From: Erythrobacter litoralis
GTDB lineage: Bacteria; Pseudomonadota; Alphaproteobacteria; Sphingomonadales; Sphingomonadaceae
Length of the DNA: 64,000 nt
Assembly: GCF_029760855.1 (NCBI RefSeq)
Contig: NZ_SOSI01000001.1
Location: 124,001-188,000, forward strand
Direction: 5' to 3'
The stretch's first letter is position 1. Each line of letters begins with the position of its first letter. Below the pieces are notes generated by a model, which saw nothing but the letters and a program-made list of their open reading frames with translations, ran no database searches and was not told the DNA's origin. Positions 9,750 to 18,942 of the stretch are shown in pieces. Both the position numbers and the translations under genes were made by a program.

Positions 9750-10271
9750 ATGCGCATTACCGCCCGAATGACCCTTCCCCTGACCGCTGCCGCAATCGCT
9801 GCGCCAGCCGCCGCGGGAGAATTGCAGGTCCAGCTCGAAATCCCGCGCCTCCGCGTGGCCGAATACCATAATCCTTACGTTGCCGTCTGGCTCGAAGACG
9901 CGAACGGCAAGGCGGTCGCAAATCTCGACGTGTGGTACGATGTCGATCTGCGCGGCGACGATCCGCGCAAATGGTTGCCCGATATGCGGACCTGGTGGCG
10001 ACGTGCCGGGCGTAGCAGTACGATGCCGGCTAACGGTATCAGCGGGCCGACCCAGCCGCCCGGCCGGTATTCGCTGCGCTTCAGCGAAGGCAGTCAACCG
10101 CTCCCCCGGCTCGCAGCCGGATCCTACGTTCTTCAGGTGGAAGCGGCCCGCGAGGTCGGCGGGCGTGAATTGATCAGCATCCCGTTCCAATGGCCACCGG
10201 CAAAGCCGATGACGGGATTGAAATGGGGATCGAAAGAACTCGGCACCGTCCGCCTTTCCATCAAACCCTGA
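9750..10271 (+). CDS. DUF2271 periplasmic protein, candidate flavinylated protein
   Basis: This 173-aa protein has a signal peptide cleaved near AAAG (residue 23), followed by a DUF2271-like beta-rich domain (NPYVAVWLEDANGKAVANL; KWLPDMRTWWRRAG; PGRYSLRF). Residues 95-101 read NGISGPT, which resembles the ApbE flavin-attachment consensus (D/N)xxSGA(S/T), with T101 as the possible acceptor. Together with the downstream apbE-like gene this suggests a periplasmic FMN-carrying redox protein. The family context is recalled from work on flavinylated iron-assimilation operons; the attachment is inferred. The gene lies 21 bp after the PepSY gene. Confidence 0.8.
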   Translation: MRITARMTLPLTAAAIAAPAAAGELQVQLEIPRLRVAEYHNPYVAVWLEDANGKAVANLDVWYDVDLRGDDPRKWLPDMRTWWRRAGRSSTMPANGISGPTQPPGRYSLRFSEGSQPLPRLAAGSYVLQVEAAREVGGRELISIPFQWPPAKPMTGLKWGSKELGTVRLSIKP

Positions 10272-10299
10272 CTTTTTCCTCGCAAGGATCGACTGACTT

Positions 10300-11118
10300 A
10301 TGTTCGCCAAGCCCTCGCTATTCGCTGCCAGCCTCGCGCTCGGCTTCTCCGCTTTCCTGCCGACCGCCGCCGAAGCCCATCGCCGCTGGCTGCTCCCTTC
10401 CAGTACCGTGATGGCGGGCGAGGAAGAGACGATCACCGTCGACGCCGCCGCTTCCAACGGCCTGTTCATATTCGAGCATCGCCCCCTCGGCCTCGACGAT
10501 CTTGTCGTGACCGGGCCGGACGGGCAGGTCGTGGAGCCGGATGTGATCGGCACCGGTTCCTATCGCAGCGTATTCGATCTCAAGCTGGAGCGGCAGGGAA
10601 CCTACCGGATCGCCATTGCCAGCAATGGCATGATCGGATCGTACGAGCTCGACGGCGAGCGGCGCCGGTGGCGCGGCAGCCGCGAGGATATGGCCAGCGG
10701 CATACCCGCAGGCGCAATTAATGTCTCGGTCAGCGAGAACGTAGCGCGGACCGAGACCTTCGTGACCTTGGGCGCGCCGAACGAAACCGCCCTCGCCCCG
10801 ACCAATGTGGGGCTCGAGATGATCCCCGTGACCCATCCCAACGATCTCATTGCCGGTGAGACGGCGCAAATGCGGTTCCTCATGGACGGCGCACCTGCCG
10901 CGGGTATCGAAATCGAATTCGTGGCTGGCGGCACGCGCTATCGCGATGAGCCGGGCATACAGACGCTTACCACCGATGCAGACGGCATGATTACGCTGGA
11001 TGCGGGGGAACCGGGTCTCTATTATCTCGAGGCATCCGCAGGCCGGGGCGAATATGAGGATGGGCCGCCGAACCGGCGTCTGTCCTACACGGCCGTTCTC
11101 GAATTCATGCCGCTTTGA
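10300..11118 (+). CDS. DUF4198-domain periplasmic protein
   Basis: This 272-aa protein has a signal peptide ending AAEAH and begins the mature chain with HRRWLLPSSTVMAGEEETITV, typical of DUF4198 proteins, which resemble the nickel/cobalt-transport-associated CbiK/NikK-type periplasmic domains. The fold is predicted all-beta, with two Ig-like parts (FRIA-type strands, then a GETAQMRFLMDGAPAAGIEIE domain). The N-terminal His after cleavage could ligate metal. It is 28 bp after DUF2271, and its stop overlaps the TTG start of the ApbE gene, so the two are probably translationally coupled. It likely acts in periplasmic metal or ferric-siderophore handling. Confidence 0.8.
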   Translation: MFAKPSLFAASLALGFSAFLPTAAEAHRRWLLPSSTVMAGEEETITVDAAASNGLFIFEHRPLGLDDLVVTGPDGQVVEPDVIGTGSYRSVFDLKLERQGTYRIAIASNGMIGSYELDGERRRWRGSREDMASGIPAGAINVSVSENVARTETFVTLGAPNETALAPTNVGLEMIPVTHPNDLIAGETAQMRFLMDGAPAAGIEIEFVAGGTRYRDEPGIQTLTTDADGMITLDAGEPGLYYLEASAGRGEYEDGPPNRRLSYTAVLEFMPL

Positions 11119-12113
11119 GCGCGGCAGTTGCCTTTAAAGAGGCAGACGATCCGTTCGATCTGCTGCTGCCGCCGGATGCGCGATTTCGCGCGCCGGCTCC
11201 CGCGGGCGCGCAGCCTATAGCCCTGTCGGGGCGGACGATGGGGACAGGCTGGACGCTCGAAGCGGTCGCGCCTCGGACCATCTCACCGGATCGGGTCGAA
11301 GCCGTGCTTGCGCAGTGCTTTGCGTGCGTGATCGACCAGATGAGCCAGTGGCAGAGCAATTCGCAGATCACCCGGTTCAACAAGGGCGCGGCGGGAAGCA
11401 GGCATCGGATCGGTGCGCAATTTCGGCAGGTTCTCGAATGCGCGTTCGACATAGAGCAAGCGAGTGGCGGTGCGTTCGATCCTGCGCTGGGATTGGCAAG
11501 TGAGGCTTGGGGCTTCGGTCCCGACGCCGCTGAGAATCAGTTTCCACAATCGTCAACAGTCGGTCGCAATCGCAGGCGCACAGTGATCGACGAAACGGGA
11601 TCGATCCTACAGCCGGGCGGCTTACAACTCGATCTGTCGGGTATCGCCAAGGGCTTTGCCGTGGATCTTGCCATCGCAAGCCTCGATGCGCTCGGTATTG
11701 AACATGCTTTGCTCGATATCGGCGGGGAATTGAAGGCGATCGGTTTGCGCGCCGATGGACTACCATGGTGGGTCGATCTCGCCGTGCCGCCAGGTTCCGC
11801 GGCGCCTGCCACACGGATCGGCCTGACCGGTTGGGCCGTGGCGACATCCGGCCATTGGGAGCGGCGGCGCCAAGCGAAGGGTCGTTCGTGGTCGCACACG
11901 CTTGACCCGGCCACCGGTTCGCCGACCAACGATGCGCTCAGTTCCACGGTGCTGCATCCCGGCTGCATGCAAGCGGATGCGCTGGCGACCGCGCTCATCG
12001 TCATGGGCATGGATGAAGGTATCCACTTCGCGGATCGTCACAAGCTGCCCGCCCGCATCGCCGGTCCCGATGGCGCCGCCGAAAGCGCGGCATGGCGGGC
12101 TTGGAAAGGATGA
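11115..12113 (+). CDS. apbE: FAD:protein FMN transferase (ApbE family)
   Basis: The 332-aa protein carries ApbE hallmarks: GRTMGTGW near residue 40, [54 protein letters not shown] and the metal-site region [12 protein letters not shown]. These enzymes move FMN from FAD onto a Ser/Thr of a target protein. The TTG start overlaps the preceding stop (TTGA), and no in-frame ATG lies upstream. The N-terminus ([22 protein letters not shown]) has no signal peptide or lipobox, which is odd because most ApbE proteins act in the periplasm, where the DUF2271 neighbour should reside. The family assignment is firm; compartment and target are inferred. Confidence 0.9.
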   Translation: MSAAVAFKEADDPFDLLLPPDARFRAPAPAGAQPIALSGRTMGTGWTLEAVAPRTISPDRVEAVLAQCFACVIDQMSQWQSNSQITRFNKGAAGSRHRIGAQFRQVLECAFDIEQASGGAFDPALGLASEAWGFGPDAAENQFPQSSTVGRNRRRTVIDETGSILQPGGLQLDLSGIAKGFAVDLAIASLDALGIEHALLDIGGELKAIGLRADGLPWWVDLAVPPGSAAPATRIGLTGWAVATSGHWERRRQAKGRSWSHTLDPATGSPTNDALSSTVLHPGCMQADALATALIVMGMDEGIHFADRHKLPARIAGPDGAAESAAWRAWKG

Positions 12114-12123
12114 GAGACCGTCC

Positions 12124-12807
12124 ATGATGCTCAGGGTCGAAAACGTGCTGTCGCCGGATAGCGTCTCAGAGTTGCGCACCCTGATCGACGCGGGCGAATG
12201 GGTCGACGGGAACGAGACATCGGGGCATCAATCCCGAACGGCCAAGCGCAACCGCCAGTTGCGCCACGGCAGCGAAGTTGCCCATCGAGCGGGCCGCTTG
12301 GTGCTGGACGCTCTGGGGCTAGCGCCTGAATTCATCGCAGGGGCGCTACCGCTCAAGGTTTTCCCGCCGCTCTTCAACCGCTACGAAGGCGGAGAGGCAT
12401 TCGGCGATCATGTCGACAATTCCATCCGGCGCATCGAAGGCACGGATTTCCGCATCCGCAGCGATCTATCCGCAACGCTGTTTCTGACAGACCCCGACAC
12501 GTATGATGGCGGGGAACTGGTGGTGAAAGACCTGTTCGGCGAACACCGGGTAAAGCTGCCTGCAGGCGACCTCGTGCTCTATCCCGCTTCCAGTGTTCAC
12601 CGGGTCGAACCCGTCACGCGGGGCACCCGCGTCGCGAGCTTTTTCTGGCTGCAGAGCATGGTCCGCGATCCGATGCATCGCGAACAGCTTTATCGACTAG
12701 ACCGAACCGTGCGGATCCTGTCGGTCGACCGCGGACCGCACGACGAGGCCGTGATCGAACTGACCAATCTCTATCATAATCTGATGCGTAATTGGGCCGA
12801 CGCCTAA
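12124..12807 (+). CDS. Fe(II)/2-oxoglutarate-dependent PKHD-type hydroxylase (PiuC-like)
   Basis: This 227-aa protein has the full prolyl-4-hydroxylase-like facial triad, H96 and D98 in GDHVDNS and H159 in SSVHRVEPV, and R169 in GTRVASFFW for 2-oxoglutarate. The length matches PiuC/YbiX proteins (about 226 aa), which usually sit beside Fiu/PiuA catecholate receptors, as here. ATG 12124 is followed at once by a second ATG; GAGA lies about 8 bp upstream. It probably modifies a siderophore or related iron-uptake component in the cytoplasm. It ends the run that starts at 9081 and precedes the Fur-boxed receptor. Confidence 0.9.
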   Translation: MMLRVENVLSPDSVSELRTLIDAGEWVDGNETSGHQSRTAKRNRQLRHGSEVAHRAGRLVLDALGLAPEFIAGALPLKVFPPLFNRYEGGEAFGDHVDNSIRRIEGTDFRIRSDLSATLFLTDPDTYDGGELVVKDLFGEHRVKLPAGDLVLYPASSVHRVEPVTRGTRVASFFWLQSMVRDPMHREQLYRLDRTVRILSVDRGPHDEAVIELTNLYHNLMRNWADA

Positions 12808-12845
12808 CCCGATACGCGGCGCGCTATCACCCACCTTACACTGCA

Positions 12846-12870
12846 AATGAGAATAGTTATCATTCTCATT
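12846..12870. promoter_or_regulatory. Strong Fur box upstream of the siderophore receptor
   Basis: Perfect 9-bp inverted arms AATGAGAAT (12846-12854) and ATTCTCATT (12862-12870) are separated by AGTTATC. This closely resembles the Fur consensus and lies about 60 bp before the receptor start. Confidence 0.85.
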
Positions 12871-12928
12871 GACTCCCTTTCCCAGCTTTTCCATAGGCGC
12901 CGGACATAACGGACAGGGAACACCAGCA

Positions 12929-15130
12929 ATGACGACCGCCCCCACCATCCCGACGAAGCGCTCGGCCACGTATCTCGCTATCGGCTGCGTCGGGTTCATC
13001 GCCAGCGCCCCCGCTTTTGCGGAAGATGCGACGGATGGGGCGGCAGCGTCGCAACCGACGGACATTATCGTGACCGGGAAGCGCGCGGACGAACTGGAGC
13101 TCGAACAAAGCACCGCGCCGATCCTCGACACGCCTCGCATCGTAAATGTCGTCACCGAGGAAACGCTGGAGCAAACTGCGTCGTATTCGTTCGAAGAGGC
13201 CCTGCGTACCGTGCCCGGCATCACGCTGGGAGCCGGAGAGGGTGGCACGTCGGCCTCCGACATCCCGCTGATCCGCGGCGTCGATGCGACCGGCGACGTG
13301 TTCGTGGACGGCGCACGCGATATCGCGGTGCAGACGCGCGAGACTTTCGCGGTGGAGCGGATCGAGATCTTCAAGGGGCCGAGCGGCGCCTTCGGGGGTC
13401 GCGGCGCGGCGGCTGGCGGCATCAATATCGTCAGCAAGACGGCGCGCGCGGGCAACTTCGTTTCCGCGACCGGCACGATCGGCACATCGGACCTGTATCG
13501 TGTGACCGCGGATGTGAACCAGGAGGTCGGCGATACGGTGGCCGTGCGCTTGGTGGGTCTGTTCCACGACTCCGAGACGCCCGGCCGCGATGCGGTCTAC
13601 GACGATCGCTGGGGCGTATCGCCCTCCATCGCGCTCGGGGTCGGCGGCCCGACCGTGGCGAGCCTGACGCACTACCATTTCGAAAGCGACCAACTCCCCG
13701 ATTACGGCATCCCGGTAACCTCGCGCGATCAGCTTCCTGACGGGAAGCGCAGGCCGGCGGATGTAGATTACGACAATTTCTATGGCCTGCTGGCCCGCGA
13801 TTTTCAGGATACGCGCATCGATGCGACGACCTTCCAATTCGATCATCACATGGGGAACGGGTGGAGCGCATCGGCGCTGCTTCGGTATTCCGATTCCGAT
13901 ATGAACTATATCGTCACCAATCCTGACGACAGCGCAGGAAACGTGCAAGACGGACGGGTCTGGCGTGCGACGAAAAGCCGTAATTCGAACACCGAAACCT
14001 TGGCGGCGAACGCGAATATCTCCGGCAAGTTCGCGACCGGCTCGGTGCTTCACAGCCTGTCCGCCGGTGTCCAATACAGTTGGGCCGATACCTACAATCT
14101 CAATTACAACGTAGACACGGGGGACCGCAACTGTCCGGCCGAGGCACTCGCCTCGTTCAATTGTACCGACCTAATGAACCCCGATCCGACCGATTCCTGG
14201 ACGGGTGCGATAACGGCTGCGAGCATTCCCGGTCTCGCTCGAGCCGAGGATCTGAGCATCTATCTGTTCGACTCTATCACATTGATACCGGAGCTGATCG
14301 TCAATGCCGGTGTGCGGTATACCGATTACCGGGCGAGCGGCTCGGGTTCGTCGCGCGGTACGCCATTCAGTGGAGAACTCGAAACCGACTTCGTAACCTA
14401 TCAGGCCGGGCTCATTTTTAAGCCCGCTCCTTCGATCAGTCTTTACGCCTCCTACGCCAATGCGAAAAATCCCCCCGGGACCGATGTCGGCGCCGGATCG
14501 GGCAACATCGCGATCAGCAATGATACCTACGCACCGCAAGAAACCGAGAATTACGAAATCGGCGGCAAAGCGGAACTCTTTGGGGGCGCGATGCAGGTTT
14601 CGGCGGCCGCTTTCCAGGTGGATCGCGGAAACATCATCGATACGGACCCGCTTGGCGAACTGACGGGCCCCATCATCGATTACGCCCGAATTCGCGGGTT
14701 CGAGGTCGGTGTAACGGGGACCGCAGGTCCGGTCTCACTCTTCGGCGGCTATACCTATCTGGATAGCGATATTGCCGAGACCGACTTTTCCCTTCCCAAC
14801 ACGCCCGAACACAATCTTTCGCTGACCGCATCGGTCAATGTCGATGATCGCTTCAGCTTTGGCGGCGGAGCCTATGCCCAATCGGAAAGGTTCGCCGACG
14901 GTATCACGAGGGATCCGATAACCCGCGCCGTATCAGGCAATAAAATCCGCGCCGATGGTTATATCCGGTTCGATGCCTTTGCCGCCTATGCCTTCAACGA
15001 AAATGTCGGACTGCGCCTCAATGTGAAGAACATCGGGGACGAGCGCTACATCGCCAAGCTTCGCAATCCGCATTTTGGAGTGCCCGGCCAAGGACGCCAA
15101 GCAATCCTTTCCATCGCCTTCCGATACTGA
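12929..15130 (+). CDS. TonB-dependent catecholate-siderophore receptor (Fiu/PiuA-like)
   Basis: The 733-aa outer-membrane receptor has a signal peptide ending APAFAED, a TonB-box-like TDIIVTGKR, a plug domain (PRIVNVVTEETL; LRTVPGITLGAGEGG; IPLIRGVDATGDVFVDGARD; VERIEIFKGPSGAFGGRGAAAGGINIV) and a 22-strand barrel ending LSIAFRY. An in-frame ATG exists at 12869, but 12929 is preferred: it has GGACAGGGA upstream and the signal peptide follows at once. The conserved receptor C-terminus (LRLNVKNIGDERYIAKLRNP) is intact. A Fur box lies immediately upstream and a PiuC-like hydroxylase precedes it, as in known ferric-catecholate uptake loci. Confidence 0.93.
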   Translation: MTTAPTIPTKRSATYLAIGCVGFIASAPAFAEDATDGAAASQPTDIIVTGKRADELELEQSTAPILDTPRIVNVVTEETLEQTASYSFEEALRTVPGITLGAGEGGTSASDIPLIRGVDATGDVFVDGARDIAVQTRETFAVERIEIFKGPSGAFGGRGAAAGGINIVSKTARAGNFVSATGTIGTSDLYRVTADVNQEVGDTVAVRLVGLFHDSETPGRDAVYDDRWGVSPSIALGVGGPTVASLTHYHFESDQLPDYGIPVTSRDQLPDGKRRPADVDYDNFYGLLARDFQDTRIDATTFQFDHHMGNGWSASALLRYSDSDMNYIVTNPDDSAGNVQDGRVWRATKSRNSNTETLAANANISGKFATGSVLHSLSAGVQYSWADTYNLNYNVDTGDRNCPAEALASFNCTDLMNPDPTDSWTGAITAASIPGLARAEDLSIYLFDSITLIPELIVNAGVRYTDYRASGSGSSRGTPFSGELETDFVTYQAGLIFKPAPSISLYASYANAKNPPGTDVGAGSGNIAISNDTYAPQETENYEIGGKAELFGGAMQVSAAAFQVDRGNIIDTDPLGELTGPIIDYARIRGFEVGVTGTAGPVSLFGGYTYLDSDIAETDFSLPNTPEHNLSLTASVNVDDRFSFGGGAYAQSERFADGITRDPITRAVSGNKIRADGYIRFDAFAAYAFNENVGLRLNVKNIGDERYIAKLRNPHFGVPGQGRQAILSIAFRY

Positions 15131-15580
15131 AGGGAAACGGCGATATGAGTTACGAAATAAGGAATTGAAGGGCGGAGTTCGCAGCACTTTAAGCTTGGGG
15201 TCTAGTCACAGGCGCTTGCCGAGTTTGCTGGAATGAAAGCAAGAAGAACGTGTGACGCCAAGACTACAGGACTTGGTTATTTGGAAAGTCCACCTTTTAC
15301 GGTCCTAATCCGGTCCGACTAATACTCCAGCACGGTAGGCCAAGCCAGATGCTAGAGTTCCGCACCGCTACCGAAAAAACTCCTTAGAAAGAGAGCAAAA
15401 CCCATGAACCGGGTGGCGGAGAGGGTGGGAATCCACCTAAGAACATAACCTCTTAAATTTTAATTGATGATCTTCGGTCATCAGTATTCCATACCCTTAC
15501 AAGTACCCCGCCTTCAGGGAGGTAATTCCAATTACCTACGAATTAGCTTGACGTACAATAGACACCATCGCTCGATAGCA

Positions 15581-15637
15581 GCTTTGCGCCCTAATCTCGG
15601 CCATTCAAGGTCCGTGCGCTGCGACCCGAAAGCTGCC
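15581..15637. repeat. 57-bp interspersed repeat, copy 1
   Basis: It aligns without gaps to 34081-34137. Shared blocks are GCGCCCTAAT, CGG, CATTCA and the terminal CGAAAGCTGCC. The end block recurs in shorter form at 36964. Confidence 0.65.
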
Positions 15638-15956
15638 GTTCGTTCAGGATGATTGGAAGGGCGGCGGCTAGGCGACCCAATTTTCGTTATTCGAGGTGCT
15701 TACAGTATTTTCCAGAACCTGCCGCTCGTTCATGTATCCACTCCGGTTGGATCGTAGAGATTGATACGTATAAGCATGCGAATGCTGCGACGGATGAGCC
15801 AGTTACGCGGACGTAGAGGCCGTAGAATTCGACGGTAAAGATCATTCTGCCTTCATGCGAGCTTTTACCGTTTGCAAAAAGCAGGGCTGGTCGAAGGATA
15901 ATAAGCGCGGCCGGGTCTGCAGTACGCGGGCTGGCTTTACTCGATCAAAGGCCGAC

Positions 15957-16137
15957 GCGTTCTAGCTCTCGCTCGAGCTGGTCGGCGCGACTATCGAAAT
16001 TGTCGGGGCGTGCTTCCAGTCGCTGCTGTTCCGCCTCGATGGTTTCGCTGCGCGTTCTACGGTCAGATCAGCATAATTATCGGTCGCGTCAACTTTGTCT
16101 ACGATTGATGAGGCGACAGGAACCGTCGTACTAGCCG
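15957..16137 (-). pseudogene. Remnant of a small coiled-coil-type gene
   Basis: The reverse strand gives two adjoining frames that look like parts of one protein: an upstream piece with VASSIVDKVDATDNYADL, then after a one-base shift IEAEQQRLEARPDNFDSRAD and QLERELERVGL ending in TGA near 15957. The second piece has a heptad-like charged pattern. No start codon or ribosome site is obvious. I read it as a frameshifted remnant, without a named family. Confidence 0.35.
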
Positions 16138-16144
16138 TTAAACG

Positions 16145-18268
16145 CTAGTCGCTGCGTCGCCATCCCTGCTTGTACCGTTCGAACCACGCGATGATCGCCG
16201 CAGCCTTGGCTGCGCTATGCGAGGGGCGCGCCGCGATGCTGCCGTGGCTTGCACCGGGAACCTTGACCAGCGCGGTGGGCACGCCGCGCAGGCGCAATGC
16301 GGTATAGTACTGCTCGGATTCGCTCACCGGGGTGCGATAATCCTCGCTCCCGACGACAACCAGCGTGGGCGTTTCGACGTTGCCGACCAGCGAGAGCGGC
16401 GAGCGGGACCAATAGAGCTCGGGGTTCTCCCAAGGCTGCGCGCCCAGCCAATAAGTGCCGAAAAATGCCGCGCCGTCGGCGGTCAGCACTTGGGTTGCCC
16501 AATTGATGACCGGCTTTTGGGTAGCGGCCGCCTCGAAACGATCGGTCTTGCCGACGATCCAGCTGGTCAGCGCGCCGCCGCCGGATCCGCCGGTGACGAA
16601 TAATGCGTTTGGATCGGCAATGCCTTGCGCGATCGCTTCGTCGACGATGCTCATGAGATCGATATAATCATTGCCTGGATAGGCTTTATCGATCTCGTTC
16701 GCGAAAGCTTCGCCATAGCTCGTCGAGCCGCGCGGATTGGGCGAAAGCACGGCATAGCCTGCCGCTGCATAAAGCTGATTGTCAGTTGCGAAATGCGGAC
16801 CGTAAGCGGCGAAGGGGCCGCCATGAATTTCGAGGATCAACGGTACCCGCTGCCCTTCGACATAGCCCGGCGGCAATGTCAGCCAGCCTTCGATCGTCAT
16901 ACCATCATGGCTGGACGCGGTCGTGATTTTGCGTACCTCGCCCATCGTCTTCACTTCGCGAAGGGATCGGTTCAGATCGGTTAGAATGCGTGTGTCGCCG
17001 CTGCGGGTGACCCGCAATTCGGCAGGGCGTGTGGGCGGGCCGCCGGTCGAGGCGATCGCATCGTCCTGCGATACGGAGAAACTGCCGCCGGTATAGGGCC
17101 GGTCGAGACCGCCGCCGGATAGCCCCGCGACTACGTCGCGCACCGATCCATCGAGCGCGATGCGCGCCACGCGGGTTTCGCCTGCGACATCGTATTGAGC
17201 ATAGATCGCGCGACCATCGGCATCCCATTCGATGCCCGTGGGGCTGAAGTCCCAGTCTCCGGTCAGTAGGCGACGGTTCGAGCCATCGGCATCCATGACA
17301 TAGAGATCGTCGTTCTCGTAAGCTCGCAGCGCATCGTCGAAGCCGAGATAGGCGATTGTCCTGCCATCGGGTGAAACGCGCGGACTGTGATCCGGCCCGT
17401 CCCGACTGGTGAGCTGACTTATTCTGCCTGTCGCAATGTCGAGCGCGTGAATTTCGCCTTCCACTGGGTCGGTCTGCCAATCCTCGTTGCGGTTCGCGCC
17501 GAAATAGATCGTTCGGCCATCGGGCGACCAGGATAGCGGACCCCCGTCATGGTTCGGCCCGAAGGTGAGCTGGCGCGGCGCCCCGCCGGTTGCCGGAATG
17601 ACGAAAATCTTTTCGAAGCCCGGCTTCAGATAGCCCGCGCCGTCCGCACGATAGGTCAGCAAGTCGTAGACTTCGAGCGGGTCGGCCCACTCCGCGCCCT
17701 CGGGCCGGTTGGCGGGCGCGGAGCCGAGCTTGGGCGCATCGTCTTCTACCAGCATCGTGTAGGCGATCGAGCGGCCGTCGGGCGACCATGCCATGCTCGA
17801 GGGGCTGTTCGGCAGCCCGGTCAGCCGCACCGCCTCGCCCGCATCCATGAAACGCACCCAGAGCTGTGCGTTTCCTCCGCTCGTCGAGACATAAGCTAAG
17901 CGATCGCCCGAGGGCGACCAGCGGGGCGAAAAGGCATCTCCATCCTGTCCGGCGAGCGGCGTCTCTTCGCCCGTACGCGCATCGACCAGCCAGATCGCGC
18001 TGCGCGTGCTGTCGCTTATCACGTCGTTCGAACGGCGCACATAGGCGATCTGTGAACCGTCGGGGCTGATCTGCGGATCGGAGGCTATTGCAAGATCGAA
18101 CAGATCCGCGCCCGTGAAGCGCCTTTCGGGACCCTCGCGTACGGTCCCGGCGGCGGAAGCAGCTTGTGGTTTTGGAGCCTGTATCGTCGGTTGCGGTTCC
18201 TGCGCAGCAAGGCTTACGGATGACAAGGCAAGTGCGCCCAAACTCACAATACTGGCCATTCGCTTCAT
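16145..18268 (-). CDS. S9-family prolyl oligopeptidase-type peptidase
   Basis: This 707-aa exported serine peptidase has a signal peptide (MKRMASIVSLGALALSSVSL, cleaved near AAQ), a beta-propeller of WD40-like repeats (recurring SPDGRTIAY and WSPDGRSIAY segments, about 60-430) and a C-terminal alpha/beta-hydrolase domain. Catalytic motifs are the nucleophile GGSGGG, the Asp in VVGSEDYRTP and the His in PGASHGS. The frame extends to 18328, but ATG 18268 is preferred because GGAAGGCGG lies just before it and the signal peptide follows. It is monocistronic. Likely role: cleavage of short peptides in the periplasm. Confidence 0.92.
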   Translation of the reverse strand: MKRMASIVSLGALALSSVSLAAQEPQPTIQAPKPQAASAAGTVREGPERRFTGADLFDLAIASDPQISPDGSQIAYVRRSNDVISDSTRSAIWLVDARTGEETPLAGQDGDAFSPRWSPSGDRLAYVSTSGGNAQLWVRFMDAGEAVRLTGLPNSPSSMAWSPDGRSIAYTMLVEDDAPKLGSAPANRPEGAEWADPLEVYDLLTYRADGAGYLKPGFEKIFVIPATGGAPRQLTFGPNHDGGPLSWSPDGRTIYFGANRNEDWQTDPVEGEIHALDIATGRISQLTSRDGPDHSPRVSPDGRTIAYLGFDDALRAYENDDLYVMDADGSNRRLLTGDWDFSPTGIEWDADGRAIYAQYDVAGETRVARIALDGSVRDVVAGLSGGGLDRPYTGGSFSVSQDDAIASTGGPPTRPAELRVTRSGDTRILTDLNRSLREVKTMGEVRKITTASSHDGMTIEGWLTLPPGYVEGQRVPLILEIHGGPFAAYGPHFATDNQLYAAAGYAVLSPNPRGSTSYGEAFANEIDKAYPGNDYIDLMSIVDEAIAQGIADPNALFVTGGSGGGALTSWIVGKTDRFEAAATQKPVINWATQVLTADGAAFFGTYWLGAQPWENPELYWSRSPLSLVGNVETPTLVVVGSEDYRTPVSESEQYYTALRLRGVPTALVKVPGASHGSIAARPSHSAAKAAAIIAWFERYKQGWRRSD

Positions 18269-18441
18269 AAATCCGCCTTCCGCTGGGTCTGAGTTTTGAG
18301 GCTCGCTTCCGTGCCCCCGGGCTTTCACATCCGTCTTTGTAATCGTGATTTAATACGTTGAGGAGCGGCCTGAAAGAAGCCGCGTATTGGTTGCCTGAGT
18401 ATCCTATCCAATCCGCGATCTGCGGCTTGATAGAGTTTGTT

Positions 18442-18924
18442 TCAGCTGGGGCGGGCATTCTCCAGAACATAAAAGATCCCGCTTTCGTCCTGGCCGGTGA
18501 GGCGCAACGTTCCGGTAACGGCTATGACCCGATTGGTATTCAGCGGGAAGGCGCTCGAAGCCTTGACCTCGATGTATTGATTGGGAGCAGCATGGAAATG
18601 AAACGGGCAGCCGGGAGGGTACGCCATTAACAGAAAATGGGTCTGGCGCCGTCCGGGTTCGAAAGCGTCCATCCAGCCGGCGACAGTGATCCGCTTCCCT
18701 TCGAGCGCGCGAACCTGCGGCGTAAAGACAGGTTTCGAACGAATATAGCCATCGCTCCCCGTTCTGGCATTTTCGCCTGTGGCTTCGAGGACGCGCCAGG
18801 ACACGCCACCTTTGGGGGTGGCAGCAGGCTGCCAGACATCCTGTTTTTGCGCTTGTGCGGACCAAACGGGACCAATTGGCAAGGCCATTGCGGCGATTGC
18901 GATGCAAGCGATACAGCGTTTCAT
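18442..18924 (-). CDS. DUF3299 secreted protein
   Basis: This 160-aa protein has a signal peptide (MKRCIACIAIAAMALPIGPV, cleaved near SAQA) and a DUF3299-type domain: ALEGKRITVAGWMDAFEPG, HFLLMAYPPGCPFHFHAAPN and an OB-like IAVTGTLRLTGQDESGIFYV. The CPFHFHAAPN motif offers Cys and His metal ligands. It follows the FtsX-like permease by 18 bp and ends the five-gene operon that begins at 21848. Similar proteins accompany zinc-regulated ABC systems in other proteobacteria (from memory), so a periplasmic metal-handling role is proposed. Confidence 0.8.
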   Translation of the reverse strand: MKRCIACIAIAAMALPIGPVWSAQAQKQDVWQPAATPKGGVSWRVLEATGENARTGSDGYIRSKPVFTPQVRALEGKRITVAGWMDAFEPGRRQTHFLLMAYPPGCPFHFHAAPNQYIEVKASSAFPLNTNRVIAVTGTLRLTGQDESGIFYVLENARPS

Positions 18925-18942
18925 CGATGAAGCTCCTTCGAC

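Larger units (their letters stand above)
15131..16144. other. 1-kb spacer without an intact gene
   Basis: No reading frame with family-like sequence fills this stretch. It contains one copy of a 57-bp interspersed repeat (15581-15637) and, at its right end, a degenerate coding fragment on the reverse strand (about 15957-16137). A 62-codon open frame at 15464-15652 spans the repeat and is judged spurious. Base composition is slightly lower in GC than the flanking genes, consistent with decay. Confidence 0.6.

Noticed and set aside
9387-10553. 388-codon reverse frame
   Set aside because: Antisense to three coherent iron-related genes on the forward strand.
12866-14074. 402-codon reverse frame
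   Set aside because: Antisense to the TonB receptor; composition is that of a GC-rich shadow frame.
15464-15652. 62-codon forward frame in the 1-kb spacer
   Set aside because: It runs through an interspersed repeat that also occurs between genes at 34081, and shows no protein features.
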